Below, piece after piece: positions 33,209 to 42,498 of a DNA stretch of 64,000 bases; position 1 is the first letter of the stretch; each line of letters begins with the position of its first letter. The stretch comes from Propionibacterium sp. (lineage in GTDB: Bacteria > Actinomycetota > Actinomycetes > Propionibacteriales > Propionibacteriaceae). The notes beneath the pieces are model-generated. The model ran no database searches. It saw nothing but the letters and a program-made list of their open reading frames with translations, and was not told the origin of the DNA. Where the stretch lies: positions 1 to 64,000 of the forward strand of contig JAAYTZ010000018.1 of NCBI GenBank assembly GCA_012517965.1, read 5' to 3'. The position numbers and the translations under genes were made by a program.

Positions 33209-33976
33209 TCAGCGGTCCGGGTCGTCCAGGGGGCGGCCGTCGGGGGCCAGGCCGGCCTGCCAATCGCGCCGCAGGTCGTAGCGGACGGTGGGCGCCACCT
33301 CGCCGCGGATGCCCTCCACCAGCGCGGTGATCGCCGACACGATGCGGTCGGTCGCCTCGCGCACCGCCGCCGCGTCCGGCTCCTCGCCGGCCGGGGGGCG
33401 CAGGTCGTCGAGGGCGACCGGCTCTCCCAGCCGCATGGTGATCGTCGGCCGCGGCCACACCCGCGGGACGCCCACGCGCCACCGGTCGAAGACCGTGTGC
33501 GCACCCCACTGGGCCAGCGGCAGCACCGGAACCCCCGTGCGCAACGCCAGCCGGGCGGCGCCGCCGTGGCCGGTCATCGGCCAGGCGTCGGGCTCGTGGG
33601 TCACCGTCCCCTCCGGGTAGATCACGACGCAGGCGCCGCGGGCGAGGGCGTCCGCGGCGGCGTCCAGGGACGCCCCGGCGGCCCGCGTGCGCCGGTGAAC
33701 GGGGATCTGCCCGGTCGCCCGGGCCAGCCACCCGACCACCGGGGCGTCGAACAGGGACGCCTTGGCGAGGAAGCGGGGCCAGCGTCCCGACCACACCAGG
33801 TAGTGACCGACGAGCGGCGGGTCGGCGTTGCTGATGTGGTTGGGGCAGACGATGACGCCGCCGGTGGCGGGAAGCGTGGCCGCGTCGTCCCAGTCGCGCC
33901 GGGTCAACGCGCGCAGAACGGGAGCCAGGACGTGCGCGATCGCGCGGAAGGCCGGCTCCGCGGCCTCCCGGTTCAC
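33209..33976 (-). CDS. 1-acyl-sn-glycerol-3-phosphate acyltransferase (PlsC family)
   Basis: A 255-residue membrane-associated acyltransferase of phospholipid synthesis. The catalytic box NHISNADP carries the H-x4-D dyad, the substrate-binding block is VVIYPEGTVTHEP, and the intermediate Arg-rich GQIPVHRRTRAAG fits block II. It starts at GTG 33976, 41 nt downstream of rpe, and ends 12 bp from the convergent PAC2 gene. It may also act on other lysophospholipids; the family does not fix the acyl donor. Confidence 0.87.
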   Translation of the reverse strand: MNREAAEPAFRAIAHVLAPVLRALTRRDWDDAATLPATGGVIVCPNHISNADPPLVGHYLVWSGRWPRFLAKASLFDAPVVGWLARATGQIPVHRRTRAAGASLDAAADALARGACVVIYPEGTVTHEPDAWPMTGHGGAARLALRTGVPVLPLAQWGAHTVFDRWRVGVPRVWPRPTITMRLGEPVALDDLRPPAGEEPDAAAVREATDRIVSAITALVEGIRGEVAPTVRYDLRRDWQAGLAPDGRPLDDPDR

Positions 33977-34017
33977 GCGGCGCAGCGGCAGGCGGGCGCG
34001 GTCGCCCGGCCGGCGGT

Positions 34018-34695
34018 TCAGCTGAGGCCGCCGGCGGCGCGGCGGTCGGCCTGCTCGCGCAGCGCGCGGACCATCGCGTCCGGATCGTCCGCCCCGAACA
34101 CCGACGAGCCGGCCACGAAGACGTTGACGCCGGCGTCCACGCAGCGGTCGATCGTCGCCGCCGAGACGCCCCCGTCGATCTGGATCCAGACGTCGGCCCC
34201 CGACCGCTCCACGAACTCACGGGTGCGGCGGATCTTGCCGAGCATGGCGTCCAGGAACTTCTGGCCGCCGAACCCCGGGTCGACGGTCATGATCAGGATC
34301 TGGTCGAACTCGGCGATGAAGTCGGCGACGGGCTCGATCGGCGTCTGCGGCCGCAGGGCCAGCGACGCGCGGCAGCCCATCGACCGCAGTTGGCGCGCCG
34401 TCCGGATCGGCGCCTGCGACGCCTCGATGTGGAAGCCCACCGAGTCCACGCCCGTCTCGGCGTACTGGGGCGCCCACAGGTCGGGGTTCTCGATCATCAG
34501 GTGCACGTCGAGGAACCGGTCCGGGTGGTTCTTCCGGAGGCACTCGACGACCGGCAGCCCGATGGACAGGTTGGGCACGAAATGGCCGTCCATGACGTCG
34601 ACGTGGATCGCGTCCGCGCTCGGGATGCGGCGGATCTCGTCGTCGAGGGCGGCCAGGTTCGCGTTCAGGATGCTGGGATGGATGCGGTTCGCCAC
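34018..34695 (-). CDS. rpe: Ribulose-phosphate 3-epimerase
   Basis: Rpe interconverts ribulose 5-phosphate and xylulose 5-phosphate. The 225-residue TIM barrel has the start [13 protein letters not shown], metal-ligand residues in [34 protein letters not shown] and IDGGVS. The GTG start is leaderless with TAGAGT 6 nt upstream; that -10 overlaps the last codon of the PH-domain gene, so rpe can be expressed separately. It is followed by plsC. Confidence 0.96.
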   Translation of the reverse strand: MANRIHPSILNANLAALDDEIRRIPSADAIHVDVMDGHFVPNLSIGLPVVECLRKNHPDRFLDVHLMIENPDLWAPQYAETGVDSVGFHIEASQAPIRTARQLRSMGCRASLALRPQTPIEPVADFIAEFDQILIMTVDPGFGGQKFLDAMLGKIRRTREFVERSGADVWIQIDGGVSAATIDRCVDAGVNVFVAGSSVFGADDPDAMVRALREQADRRAAGGLS

Positions 34696-34701
34696 GGGGC
34701 G

Positions 34702-34707
34702 ACTCTA
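34702..34707 (-). promoter_or_regulatory. -10 element for leaderless rpe
   Basis: On the minus strand TAGAGT ends 6 nt before GTG 34695. Its first bases are the TAG stop codon of the upstream gene (34707-34705). Confidence 0.5.
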
Positions 34708-35196
34708 GCTGGCGGGATCGGCCCGCGGTGCGGCGAGCAGCGAGTCCGAGACAGGGACGCCGCGGGCGGCGGCCAGGCGCCGGAGGGCGTCCACCTGGGT
34801 CGGGTCCACCCCGAACCCGCGCCGGCGGGTGCGCCACAGCAGGGTGTCGGCGCGCACGGAGTGCCCCGCCTTCAGCAACAGCGCCACGTTGTTGGAGCGG
34901 GCGCGAGCCACCGCGGCCAGCGACTGCACCGACTCCCACGGCACGTCGAAGCCGCCCAGCCCGCGCAGCCGGACCCCGGCGGCGTCCGCCTCGACGCGCT
35001 GCCGGAAGATCACCAGGCCCTTGAGCAGCTGCGGGATCGCGTACAGCGTCATGGCCGCCACCAGGCCGATCAGCCACCACGTCTTCTCGATGAGGCTGAG
35101 CTGCATGATGAGCAGCAGCGCCCAGACGGGCAGCATGACGACCTGGATCGCCGCCCCCAGCGGGCTGCTCAGCGTGCTGTCGACGCGCTCGTCCAT
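34705..35196 (-). CDS. Membrane-anchored PH-like domain protein
   Basis: A 163-residue protein with two adjacent N-terminal membrane helices (AAIQVVMLPVWALLLIMQLS; WWLIGLVAAMTLYAIPQLL) and a cytoplasmic bacterial PH-like domain (VEADAAGVRLRGLGGFDVPWESVQSLAAV, residues 67-95). This arrangement is common in actinobacteria and has no assigned role. The stop codon TAG doubles as part of the rpe promoter. It lies 19 nt downstream of rsmB. Confidence 0.7.
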   Translation of the reverse strand: MDERVDSTLSSPLGAAIQVVMLPVWALLLIMQLSLIEKTWWLIGLVAAMTLYAIPQLLKGLVIFRQRVEADAAGVRLRGLGGFDVPWESVQSLAAVARARSNNVALLLKAGHSVRADTLLWRTRRRGFGVDPTQVDALRRLAAARGVPVSDSLLAAPRADPAS

Positions 35197-35215
35197 GGGG
35201 CCCAGTGTGGCAGGG

Positions 35216-36565
35216 TCAGCCGACGCGCAGCAGCGCCAGGAACATGGCGTCGGTGCCGTGCCGGTGGGGCCAGAGCTGCACGTCGTCGCCGACGGCGCAA
35301 TCGGGCACCCCGGGCAGGGCGTCGGCCGCCCGCAGCCGGGTCACCGGCCGGGTGGTGCCGGCCAGGACGGCGTCCACGACCTCGGCGGTCTCCCGGCGAT
35401 GGGGCGAGCAGGTGACGTAGGCGACGACGCCGCCCGGGGCGGCGGAGGCCAGCGCGGTGGCCAGCAGCCGGCGCTGCAGGGGCACGAGCGCGGCCACATC
35501 CTCCGGACGGCGCCGCCAACGCGACTCGGGCCGGCGACGCAGCGCCCCCAGGCCGGTGCACGGCACGTCGGCCAGGACCCGGCCGAACGCGCCCTCGCGC
35601 CACGCCGGCCGGGTCCCGTCGGCACACACCACCGCGGGAGCCAGCGGGTCGGCGGCGTAGGCCCGCAGGCCCTGGGCGACGAGCCGGGCGCGATGTTCCT
35701 GCAGCTCGGCGGCCAGCAGCCGCTGCCCCTGGCCGATCGCCAGCCCGGCCAGGAGGGCCGACTTGCCGCCGGGGCCGGCGCACAGGTCAAGCCACGGAGC
35801 GGCGGGAGCGTCCGGGCGGGTGAGCGCCCAGGCCACGAGCTGCGAGCCCTCGTCCTGGACGCCGGCGCGGCCGGCACGGACGGCGTCCAGATCGCCGGGA
35901 TGACCGGCGCGGCGGGCGCCGAACGGGCTGAAGGGGGTGGGCTCGCCCCCGAGGGCGGCGACCTCGGCGAGGCCGGGACGCACCACGAGCGTGGTGACCG
36001 GCGGCACGTTGTTCGCGGCCAGGGCGGCCTCGGCCTCGTCGCCGAGCAGGTCGACGAACGCCTCGGCGATCCAGCGCGGATGGTGGGTGCGGGTGGCCAG
36101 CGCACCCACGGCGTCCTCGTCGCGGCTGAGGCGGGCGACCCAACCGGCGAGGTCACGCTCCCCGACCCGGCGCAGGACGGCATTCGTGAGTCCCACGACC
36201 CGCTCCCCCACGACGCTCCCGGCCAGCTCGACGGTCGCCGCCACCGCGGCGCGGGGCGGCACCCGGGTGCTGAGCAGCTGGTGGGCACCCAGCCGCAGCA
36301 CGTCGAGCAGGGCCGGCTGCAGGTCGGCCGCCCGACGGCCGGAGGCGTCCTCGATGATCCGGTCGTAGGTGCCCTGCAGGCGGCAGGTGCCCGAGACGAG
36401 TTCGGTGACGAACGCGGCGTCGCGGGCGTCCAGGCCGGCGGTGGCGAGCCGGTGACCGAGCTCGAGGTTGGCGTAGGCGCCCTCGCCGGTGACGGCCCGG
36501 AGCACCTCGTGGGCGAGGGTCCGGGCGGCGTCCGGGCGGCGGCGCCGCAGCGTCCGGTTGGGCAT
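35216..36565 (-). CDS. rsmB: 16S rRNA (cytosine-967-C5)-methyltransferase RsmB
   Basis: RsmB (Sun/Fmu) makes m5C in 16S rRNA. The N-terminal 140 residues form a NusB-like RNA-binding domain (ARTLAHEVLRAVTGEGAYANLEL). The methyltransferase domain has motif I LDLCAGPGGKSALLAGL, the motif IV cysteine DVPCTGLG and the catalytic motif VI VTCSPHRRET. The length of 449 residues is normal. The ATG overlaps the fmt stop by one base (TGATG), giving tight coupling in the fmt-rsmB pair. Confidence 0.94.
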   Translation of the reverse strand: MPNRTLRRRRPDAARTLAHEVLRAVTGEGAYANLELGHRLATAGLDARDAAFVTELVSGTCRLQGTYDRIIEDASGRRAADLQPALLDVLRLGAHQLLSTRVPPRAAVAATVELAGSVVGERVVGLTNAVLRRVGERDLAGWVARLSRDEDAVGALATRTHHPRWIAEAFVDLLGDEAEAALAANNVPPVTTLVVRPGLAEVAALGGEPTPFSPFGARRAGHPGDLDAVRAGRAGVQDEGSQLVAWALTRPDAPAAPWLDLCAGPGGKSALLAGLAIGQGQRLLAAELQEHRARLVAQGLRAYAADPLAPAVVCADGTRPAWREGAFGRVLADVPCTGLGALRRRPESRWRRRPEDVAALVPLQRRLLATALASAAPGGVVAYVTCSPHRRETAEVVDAVLAGTTRPVTRLRAADALPGVPDCAVGDDVQLWPHRHGTDAMFLALLRVG

Positions 36566-37500
36566 CAGGCGGAACCGCCCGGGGCCGCGTCGAAGGACTC
36601 CACCGGTTCGCGCAGGCCCCGGGCCCAGTCGGTCGCGGCCATCTCCCGCTTCCCCTGCGGCTGGACCCGGAGCAGCTCGAGGTCGACGGTGCCGGTGCCG
36701 ACGAGCACGGCGCGCTTGCCGAGGGAGAGCCCGCCGGGCGGCAGGGTCGCGGCGTCCGTCGGGCGGGCCAGGGCGACGCGGAAGCGTTCGCCGCCGAGCG
36801 TGGTCCAGGCCATGGGTTCGGGCGAGCAGCCGCGGATGAGCCGGTCGAGGGCGTGGCCGTCGCGCGACCAATCGAGCCGGGCCTCCTCGGGGGTCAGCTT
36901 GGGGGCCAGCGTGACGCCGTCGGCCGGCTGCGGGGTCGGCACCGCCGTTTCGAGGGCGCGCAGGGTGTCGAGCAGCAGGGGCGCCCCGACCTCGGCGAGG
37001 GCGGCCAGCAGCGCGCCGGCCGTCTCGGTGCCGGCCAGCGGGTGGGTCACCGTGCGGTAGACGGGGCCGGCGTCGAGCTCCTTGACGATCCGGAAGGTCG
37101 TGGCCCCGGCGACCGCGTCTCCGGCGATGATGGTGCGCTGCGCGGGCGCTGCCCCCCGCCATCGGGGCAGCAGCGAGAAGTGCAGGTTCACCCAGCCCAG
37201 GCGGGGGATGTCCAGCACGTCCTGCGGGAGCAGCGCCCCGTAGGCGACCACCGCGCAGGCGTCGGGGGCGAGGGTGCGCAGCTGCGCCTTGAACGCCTCC
37301 TCGCGGGGCCGTTCGGGCTTCAGCACCGCAACGCCGTGCTCGGCCGCCCAGGCGGCCACCGGCGAGGGGACGGGACGGTTGGAGCGGCCCCGGGCGGCGT
37401 CCGGCCTGGTCACGACGGCGATCAGGTCGAGTTCGGACGCGGCCAGCAGGGCCAGCGACGGCAGGGCGACCTCGGGGGTCCCGGCGAAGACGACACGCAC
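36565..37500 (-). CDS. fmt: Methionyl-tRNA formyltransferase
   Basis: Fmt formylates initiator Met-tRNA. The 311-residue protein shows the N-terminal MRVVFAGTPEVALPSLALL, the catalytic signature VNLHFSLLPRWRGAAPAQRTI, and the C-terminal domain after SWT-like LDWSRDGHALDRLIRG. It starts at GTG 37500 with TAGGGT 7 nt upstream, so it is leaderless. A peptide deformylase gene, often adjacent, is absent here. Confidence 0.96.
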   Translation of the reverse strand: MRVVFAGTPEVALPSLALLAASELDLIAVVTRPDAARGRSNRPVPSPVAAWAAEHGVAVLKPERPREEAFKAQLRTLAPDACAVVAYGALLPQDVLDIPRLGWVNLHFSLLPRWRGAAPAQRTIIAGDAVAGATTFRIVKELDAGPVYRTVTHPLAGTETAGALLAALAEVGAPLLLDTLRALETAVPTPQPADGVTLAPKLTPEEARLDWSRDGHALDRLIRGCSPEPMAWTTLGGERFRVALARPTDAATLPPGGLSLGKRAVLVGTGTVDLELLRVQPQGKREMAATDWARGLREPVESFDAAPGGSA

Positions 37501-37507
37501 GAGCCAA

Positions 37508-37513
37508 ACCCTA
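37508..37513 (-). promoter_or_regulatory. -10 element for leaderless fmt
   Basis: On the minus strand TAGGGT ends 7 nt before GTG 37500. Confidence 0.5.
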
Positions 37514-37546
37514 GCCGGGGCCCTTCCCTTCCGGCGGAGCGCGACC

Positions 37547-37692
37547 TAGCATGGCGGAGACCCGGGATTCTCCCCGGCAACCCGGAGAAGGGAGCGGCGC
37601 AATGGCAGAACTCTCCGAGAGGGTCAGGGGCTGATTCAGCCCGAACACCGAACACCGAAGGCCGCCCGGCGATCACGCCCGGCGGCCTTCGT
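37547..37692 (+). ncRNA. Candidate small RNA or leader with a 10-codon ORF, between fmt and priA
   Basis: A -10-like TAGCAT (37547-37552) is followed by about 130 nt without a known gene, ending in a 15-bp hairpin (37657-37690). Inside lie several short inverted repeats (for example GGGCTG/CAGCCC near 37629-37644) and a 10-codon ORF at 37602-37634 (MAELSERVRG) with GAGAAGGGAG upstream. It runs opposite to both neighbours and could be a small RNA, a small-peptide message, or nothing more than the 3' end of priA read backwards. It matches no RNA family I recognise. Confidence 0.3.
37657..37690. terminator. Bidirectional hairpin after priA
   Basis: Arms 37657-37671 and 37676-37690 pair over 15 positions with one C-C mismatch and an ATCA loop. 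On the minus strand it starts 11 nt beyond the priA stop and is a good priA terminator; on the plus strand it would end the candidate small RNA. Confidence 0.65.
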
Positions 37693-37700
37693 CATCCCGG

Positions 37701-39674
37701 CTAGTCGACGACCTGCGGGTCCACGACGACCCGGACGCCGCCCCCCTCCTTGTGGGCGCTGCGGCGGGCCGACTCACGGGTGAGGGCGTCCAGAAGGGCC
37801 GCCGCGCGGGCGGGCGGGCAGCGCACCGTCAGCCGCACCGTCTCGTCGGTGAGCGGCAGCGGGCCGTACCGCTCGGCGTCCGGCACCGTGGCCGCCGCGA
37901 CCGCGTAGTGCTCGACGGCGGCCGGGGGCCCCTCGACGTAGACGAGCCTCGCGGCCGGAGGGAAGCCGGTCGCGCGGCGCTCCGCCAGCTCGCGGGCCGC
38001 GAAGCCGACCGGGTCGAGCCGGACGAGGGCCTGCAGGGCGCGGGCGTCGGACTCCCCCACCGCCAGGACGGTGCCCCCGTCGGCGCCCGGACGCACCAGG
38101 GCGCACACCGTGAGCCAGCGCCGCAGGGCCTCCTCGGCGGCCCGAAGCTCCGGGCGGTTGAGCAGCAGGTGGGTGTCGAGCAGCACGGCCGCCGCGTAGC
38201 CGCCGGACGCCCGCGGCTCGGCCGCCGGCGTGCACAGCACCAGGGCCGGCACGTCCGGGACCTCGGCGATCTGGTGGCCCCACCACGACTCGACGACCCG
38301 AACCTGCGGGAAGGCTCGACCGATCTCCTCGGCGGTGCGGCGCACCCCCACCCGCGGGGCGCGCAGCCGGGTGCCGCCGCAGTCGGCGCACCGCCACGGG
38401 CCCGGGACGGGCCCGCACAGGCCGCAGACCAGTTGGAGGGCGTCGGCGCCCCGCTCACCGCGGAGCGTGCGCCGACAGCGCGGGCAGCGGGCGGGGGCAC
38501 GGCAGTCGGCACACGCCGCGCTGGCCACGTAGCCCGCGCGCGGCACCTGGAGCAGGACCGGCCCGATCGCCAACCCGCGCCGGATGACGGCGAACGCGTC
38601 GTGCGGCAACCGGGCGGCGTGCGCCAGCGGGTCGCGCTCGAGGGCGAGGTCGGTGTCGGCGGCGATCCGGACGGCGGGTCCCAGCCGGCGCAGCTCGGCC
38701 GGCGGCGGGTTGAGTGGGGCGAGCCAGCCGCGTTCGACGAGCGCCTGGGTTTCGGCGGTGCGCGCATAACCGGCGACCAGGAGGGCGCTCCGCTCCAGGG
38801 CCGCCCGCAGGGCGGCCACCTCGCGGGCGTGCGGGTAGGGAGCGCGCTCCTCGGCCAGGGAGTCGTTCCCCTCGTCCCACACCGCGATCAGGCCCAGGTC
38901 GCGCACCGGTGCGTAGCCGGCGTTGCGGGTTCCGAGCACCAGGCGCACCCGCCCGCGGGCCACGGCCAGGAACGCGCGGTAGCGGGCGGCGGGGCCGAGG
39001 TCGGCGGCGAGGGTGACGAACGAGCCGGCGCCGAAGACGGCGGCGCACCGCTCCGCGAGGGCGGCCAGCGCGTCGGCGTCCGGCACGACCAGCAGGACGC
39101 CGCGGCCGCCGGCGAGCGTCGCTGCCGCGGCCTCGACGAGGCCGGACGCCCAGTCGCCGGGCGGGCCGTGGACGGGGGCCGGCGTCCAGGCGGCGCGCAG
39201 GGGCCGGCCGGCGGCCAGGGCGTCCAGGAAGACGGGGCCGCCGGGGTGGCGCGACAGGATCGAGGGCGGTGCGGCGGGCCTCGGCTCCGGGTGCGGTGGG
39301 GGCTCGGCGGCCTCGGTGGCGGCGTGCCGGGCCGGCACCGCCATGCGCACCACGTCGGCGAAGGTGCCCCCGTAGTGGTCGGCGACCGCGCGGCACAGCC
39401 GGGCGACCGGAGCGGTCAGGACGACCTCGGGCGACACGACGCGCTCCAGTGGACGCAGCTTGTCGCCCGCCTCCGAGCTGCCCGCCAGGCCGAGGACGAA
39501 CCCGTCGGCGCGCTTGCCCGCGAACTTCACGCGCACGCGGCAACCGACGGCGATCGACGCCCGGTCGGCGTCCGGCACCAGGTAGTCGAAGGGTCGGTCG
39601 AGGTGCGGCAGGGCGATGTCGACGGCGACCCGCGCCACCAGGGGGCCGGTGGGCGTGGTCTCCGGGGTGGTCAC
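37701..39674 (-). CDS. priA: Helicase-dead PriA (primosomal protein N')
   Basis: A 657-residue homologue of the replication-restart protein PriA. The 3'-DNA-binding domain is present (RVAVDIALPHLDRPFDYLVP), as are the paired zinc-binding Cys (CADCRAPARCPRC; CGLCGPVPGPWRCADC). The ATPase is degenerate: where a GxTGSGKT loop is expected the sequence reads AATLAGGRGVLLVVPD, and the Walker B region is VWDEGNDSL. Actinobacterial PriA proteins are known for this loss, so it probably acts as a structural loader. The GTG start has TAGGAT 6 nt upstream (leaderless). Confidence 0.9.
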   Translation of the reverse strand: MTTPETTPTGPLVARVAVDIALPHLDRPFDYLVPDADRASIAVGCRVRVKFAGKRADGFVLGLAGSSEAGDKLRPLERVVSPEVVLTAPVARLCRAVADHYGGTFADVVRMAVPARHAATEAAEPPPHPEPRPAAPPSILSRHPGGPVFLDALAAGRPLRAAWTPAPVHGPPGDWASGLVEAAAATLAGGRGVLLVVPDADALAALAERCAAVFGAGSFVTLAADLGPAARYRAFLAVARGRVRLVLGTRNAGYAPVRDLGLIAVWDEGNDSLAEERAPYPHAREVAALRAALERSALLVAGYARTAETQALVERGWLAPLNPPPAELRRLGPAVRIAADTDLALERDPLAHAARLPHDAFAVIRRGLAIGPVLLQVPRAGYVASAACADCRAPARCPRCRRTLRGERGADALQLVCGLCGPVPGPWRCADCGGTRLRAPRVGVRRTAEEIGRAFPQVRVVESWWGHQIAEVPDVPALVLCTPAAEPRASGGYAAAVLLDTHLLLNRPELRAAEEALRRWLTVCALVRPGADGGTVLAVGESDARALQALVRLDPVGFAARELAERRATGFPPAARLVYVEGPPAAVEHYAVAAATVPDAERYGPLPLTDETVRLTVRCPPARAAALLDALTRESARRSAHKEGGGVRVVVDPQVVD

Positions 39675-39680
39675 GCCGCG

Positions 39681-39686
39681 ATCCTA
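39681..39686 (-). promoter_or_regulatory. -10 element for leaderless priA
   Basis: On the minus strand TAGGAT ends 6 nt before GTG 39674, separating priA from the metK operon whose last stop is at 39735. Confidence 0.5.
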
Positions 39687-39734
39687 GGACGTCCCGCCGA
39701 CAGCCCCCCGGAGCAGTCCGGAGGGGGCGTCCCG

Positions 39735-40922
39735 TCAGCCGCGGACGGCGCGGGCGAGGGCGTCGGCGCGGTCGGTGCGCTCCCAGGTCATGACGTCCAG
39801 CTCGCGGCCGAAATGGCCGTAGTTCGTCACCTGCGAGTAGATGGGCCGCAGCAGGTCCAGGTCGCGGATGATCGCCGCCGGCCGCAGGTCGAACGTGCGC
39901 AGCACGGCGTCGTTGATCTGCTCGACCGGCACCTGTTCGGTGCCGAAGCACTGGGTGTAGAAGCCGACCGGGTGGGCCCGCCCGATCGCGTACGCCACCT
40001 GCACCTCGCAGCGGGACGCCAGCCCCGCCGCCACCACGTTCTTCGCCACCCACCGCATCGCGTAGGACGCCGACCGGTCGACCTTGGACGGGTCCTTGCC
40101 CGAGAACGCGCCGCCGCCGTGCCGCGCCATGCCGCCGTAGGTGTCGACGATGATCTTGCGGCCGGTGACCCCGGCGTCGCCCATCGGGCCGCCGATCACG
40201 AACTTGCCGGTCGGGTTCACGAACGTCTTCAGGCCCGCGTGCGAGATGTCGTAGCGGGCCAGCACCGGGTCGATGACCCGGGCGCGCACCTCGCCCGCGA
40301 TCGTGTCGTGGGGCACGCGCGGCAGGTGCTGCGTCGACACCACCACCGTGTCCAGCCGCACGGCGGTGTCGCCGTCGTACTCGATCGTCACCTGCGTCTT
40401 GCCGTCGGGCAGCACCCAGTCCAGCTCGCCGGTCCGCCGCACCTCGGCCAGGCGCTCGGCCAGCCGGTGCGCGATGTCGATCGGCAGCGGCATGAGCGTC
40501 GGGGTGTCGGTGCAGGCGTAGCCGAACATGAGGCCCTGGTCTCCGGCCCCCTGCCGGTCCAGCGGGTCGGTGTCGGAGGCGTCGTCGCGGACCTCCTCGG
40601 CGGCGTCGACGCCCTGGGCGATGTCGGGGCTCTGCGAGCCCAGCGACACCAGGACGCCGCACGACTTCCCGTCGAAGGACGCCTCGGCCTTGTCGTAGCC
40701 GATCGCCAGGATCCGCTCGCGGGCGATGCCGGCGATGTCGGCGTACGCCTCGGTCGTGACCTCGCCCGCCACGACCACCGTGCCGGTGGTGACGAGGGTC
40801 TCGACCGCGACGCGGGAGGCCGGGTCCTGTTCCAGGAGGGCGTCCAGGACGGCGTCCGAGACGGCGTCGGCGACCTTGTCGGGGTGGCCTTCGGTGACGG
40901 ACTCCGATGTGAACAACCTCAC
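39735..40922 (-). CDS. metK: S-adenosylmethionine synthetase
   Basis: MetK makes SAM from methionine and ATP. The 395-residue protein starts [19 protein letters not shown] and has the ATP-binding [12 protein letters not shown] and the P-loop-like [19 protein letters not shown] 40922 overlaps the coaBC stop as GTGA. No SAM riboswitch precedes it, as expected for a gene inside an operon. With metH in the same window, both key steps of the methionine cycle are encoded here, but in separate transcription units. Confidence 0.97.
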   Translation of the reverse strand: MRLFTSESVTEGHPDKVADAVSDAVLDALLEQDPASRVAVETLVTTGTVVVAGEVTTEAYADIAGIARERILAIGYDKAEASFDGKSCGVLVSLGSQSPDIAQGVDAAEEVRDDASDTDPLDRQGAGDQGLMFGYACTDTPTLMPLPIDIAHRLAERLAEVRRTGELDWVLPDGKTQVTIEYDGDTAVRLDTVVVSTQHLPRVPHDTIAGEVRARVIDPVLARYDISHAGLKTFVNPTGKFVIGGPMGDAGVTGRKIIVDTYGGMARHGGGAFSGKDPSKVDRSASYAMRWVAKNVVAAGLASRCEVQVAYAIGRAHPVGFYTQCFGTEQVPVEQINDAVLRTFDLRPAAIIRDLDLLRPIYSQVTNYGHFGRELDVMTWERTDRADALARAVRG

Positions 40923-42148
40923 TGCCGCTTCACTCCCTCGCTGGCTGCCGCGACCGCATCCAGGATGCGGTGCGCGATCACGTTCTTGTCGTCGGACGCC
41001 TCGGCCACGATCCCGTGCGCGTCGATGATCGTGACGGTGTTGTCGGCCGCGCCGAACACGGCGCCGCCGCTGACGTTGTTGAGCACGAGCAGGTCGCAGC
41101 CCTTGCGGTCGAGCTTGGCCCGCCCCAGTTCGAGCAGGTGCGCGGCGTCCCGGGCGGTCTCGGCGGCGAAGCCGACGATGACCTGCGGGCGCGGCCGGTC
41201 CTGGGACAGCGTCTTCAGCACGTCCACGGTCTGCACCAGGTGGAGTTCCAGCCCGTCGGCGCCGTCCTTCTTGATCTTGGTCCCGGACGCCTGCGCCGGG
41301 GTGAAGTCCGCCGGGGCCGCCGCCATCACGATCACGTCGGCCTCGGCCGCCGCCGCGCGCATGGCCACGGCGAGGTCGGCCGTCGAGCCGACCCGCACGA
41401 TGTCGGCGCCCGACGGCAGCGGGACCGTCACGTGGCCGGCGACCAGCGTCACGCGGGCGCCGCGGAGGGCGGCGGCCCGGGCCAGCGCGATGCCCTGCTG
41501 CCCCGACGACGCGTTCCCGAGGTAGCGGACGGGGTCGAGCTGCTCGTGGGTGCCGCCGGCGCTGACCACGACCCGGCGACCGGCCAGGTCCCGGCGGCGC
41601 ACCGCGGCGACGGTCGCCGGGTCGCCCAGCACCGCCAGCGCCACCTGTTCGATGTCGTCGGGTTCGGGCAGCCGCCCCGGGCCGCTGTCCGCGCCGGTGA
41701 GGCGTCCGTCGGCCGGCTCCATGACCAGGACGCCGCGGGCGCGCAGCGTCGCCACGTTGGCCTGCGTCGCCGGATGCTGCCACATCTCGGTGTGCATGGC
41801 CGGCACCATCAGCACCGGGCAGGCGGCCGTGAGCAGCACGTTGGTGAGCAGGTCGTCGGCCCGTCCGGTCGCCGCCCGGCTGAGCAGGTCGGCCGTCGCC
41901 GGGGCGACCACGACCAGGTCGGCGGCCTGCCCCAGCGCGACGTGCGGGACGGCGTCCACCTGCTCGAAGACCGACGTCGAGACCGGCTTGCCGGACAACG
42001 CCTCCCAGGTGACCCGGCCGACGAACCGGAGCGCGTTCTCGGTCGGCACCACGGTCACGTCGTGGCCGGCCTCGGTGAACCGGCGGAGCAGCAGGCAGGC
42101 CTTGTAGGCCGCGATCCCGCCCGCCACCCCGAGCAGGATGCGGCTCAT
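40919..42148 (-). CDS. coaBC: Bifunctional phosphopantothenoylcysteine decarboxylase/synthase
   Basis: CoaBC carries out two steps of coenzyme A synthesis. The N-terminal flavoprotein half (CoaC) has [11 protein letters not shown], the decarboxylase His region [11 protein letters not shown] and the active-site Cys loop near [15 protein letters not shown]. The C-terminal half (CoaB) has [23 protein letters not shown] in two parts and the dimer-site DLLVLNNV. The length of 409 residues is typical. It lies 11 nt after rpoZ and overlaps metK. Confidence 0.95.
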   Translation of the reverse strand: MSRILLGVAGGIAAYKACLLLRRFTEAGHDVTVVPTENALRFVGRVTWEALSGKPVSTSVFEQVDAVPHVALGQAADLVVVAPATADLLSRAATGRADDLLTNVLLTAACPVLMVPAMHTEMWQHPATQANVATLRARGVLVMEPADGRLTGADSGPGRLPEPDDIEQVALAVLGDPATVAAVRRRDLAGRRVVVSAGGTHEQLDPVRYLGNASSGQQGIALARAAALRGARVTLVAGHVTVPLPSGADIVRVGSTADLAVAMRAAAAEADVIVMAAAPADFTPAQASGTKIKKDGADGLELHLVQTVDVLKTLSQDRPRPQVIVGFAAETARDAAHLLELGRAKLDRKGCDLLVLNNVSGGAVFGAADNTVTIIDAHGIVAEASDDKNVIAHRILDAVAAASEGVKRQ

Positions 42149-42159
42149 CGGATCGGCGC

Positions 42160-42498
42160 TCAGGCCAGATCGTCGGGCTCGAACGGATCCAGCGAGAAGT
42201 CCGGATCGGCCTCGGCGGCGGCCCGGGCGGCCGCCTCGGCTTCGGGGTCGATCTCGGTGCAGTCGAGCACGTCGGCGTTGATCTCGCGCAGCGCGATCGT
42301 CAGCGGCTTCTCCTGCACGGAGGTCTCGACGAGCGGGCCCACGTTCTCCAGGAGACCCTCGCCCAGTTGGCTGTAGTACGCGTTGATCTGGCGGGCCCGC
42401 TTGGCGGCGAACAGCACCAGCCGGTACTTCGAGTCGACCTTGGTCAGCAGTTCGTCGATCGGGGGGTTGGTGATGCCCTCGGGAATCAGATTGCTCAA
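42160..42498 (-). CDS. rpoZ: RNA polymerase omega subunit, TTG start
   Basis: Omega stabilises the beta-prime subunit. The 112-residue protein contains the conserved [40 protein letters not shown] and [13 protein letters not shown]. The N-terminal extension of mycobacterial omega is missing: only eight residues precede GITNPP. The start is TTG 42498, overlapping the gmk stop (TTGA), with GAAGGT 6 nt before it. The C-terminus is a long acidic tail ([20 protein letters not shown] and on). Confidence 0.92.
   Translation of the reverse strand: MSNLIPEGITNPPIDELLTKVDSKYRLVLFAAKRARQINAYYSQLGEGLLENVGPLVETSVQEKPLTIALREINADVLDCTEIDPEAEAAARAAAEADPDFSLDPFEPDDLA

Noticed and set aside
37701-39674. PriA as a broken pseudogene because Walker A is missing
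   Set aside because: The frame is full length and zinc Cys are intact; loss of helicase motifs is characteristic of actinobacterial PriA.
37752-41525. A 1257-codon plus-strand frame over priA, metK and coaBC
   Set aside because: Antisense shadow of three well-supported genes; no recognisable fold or start.
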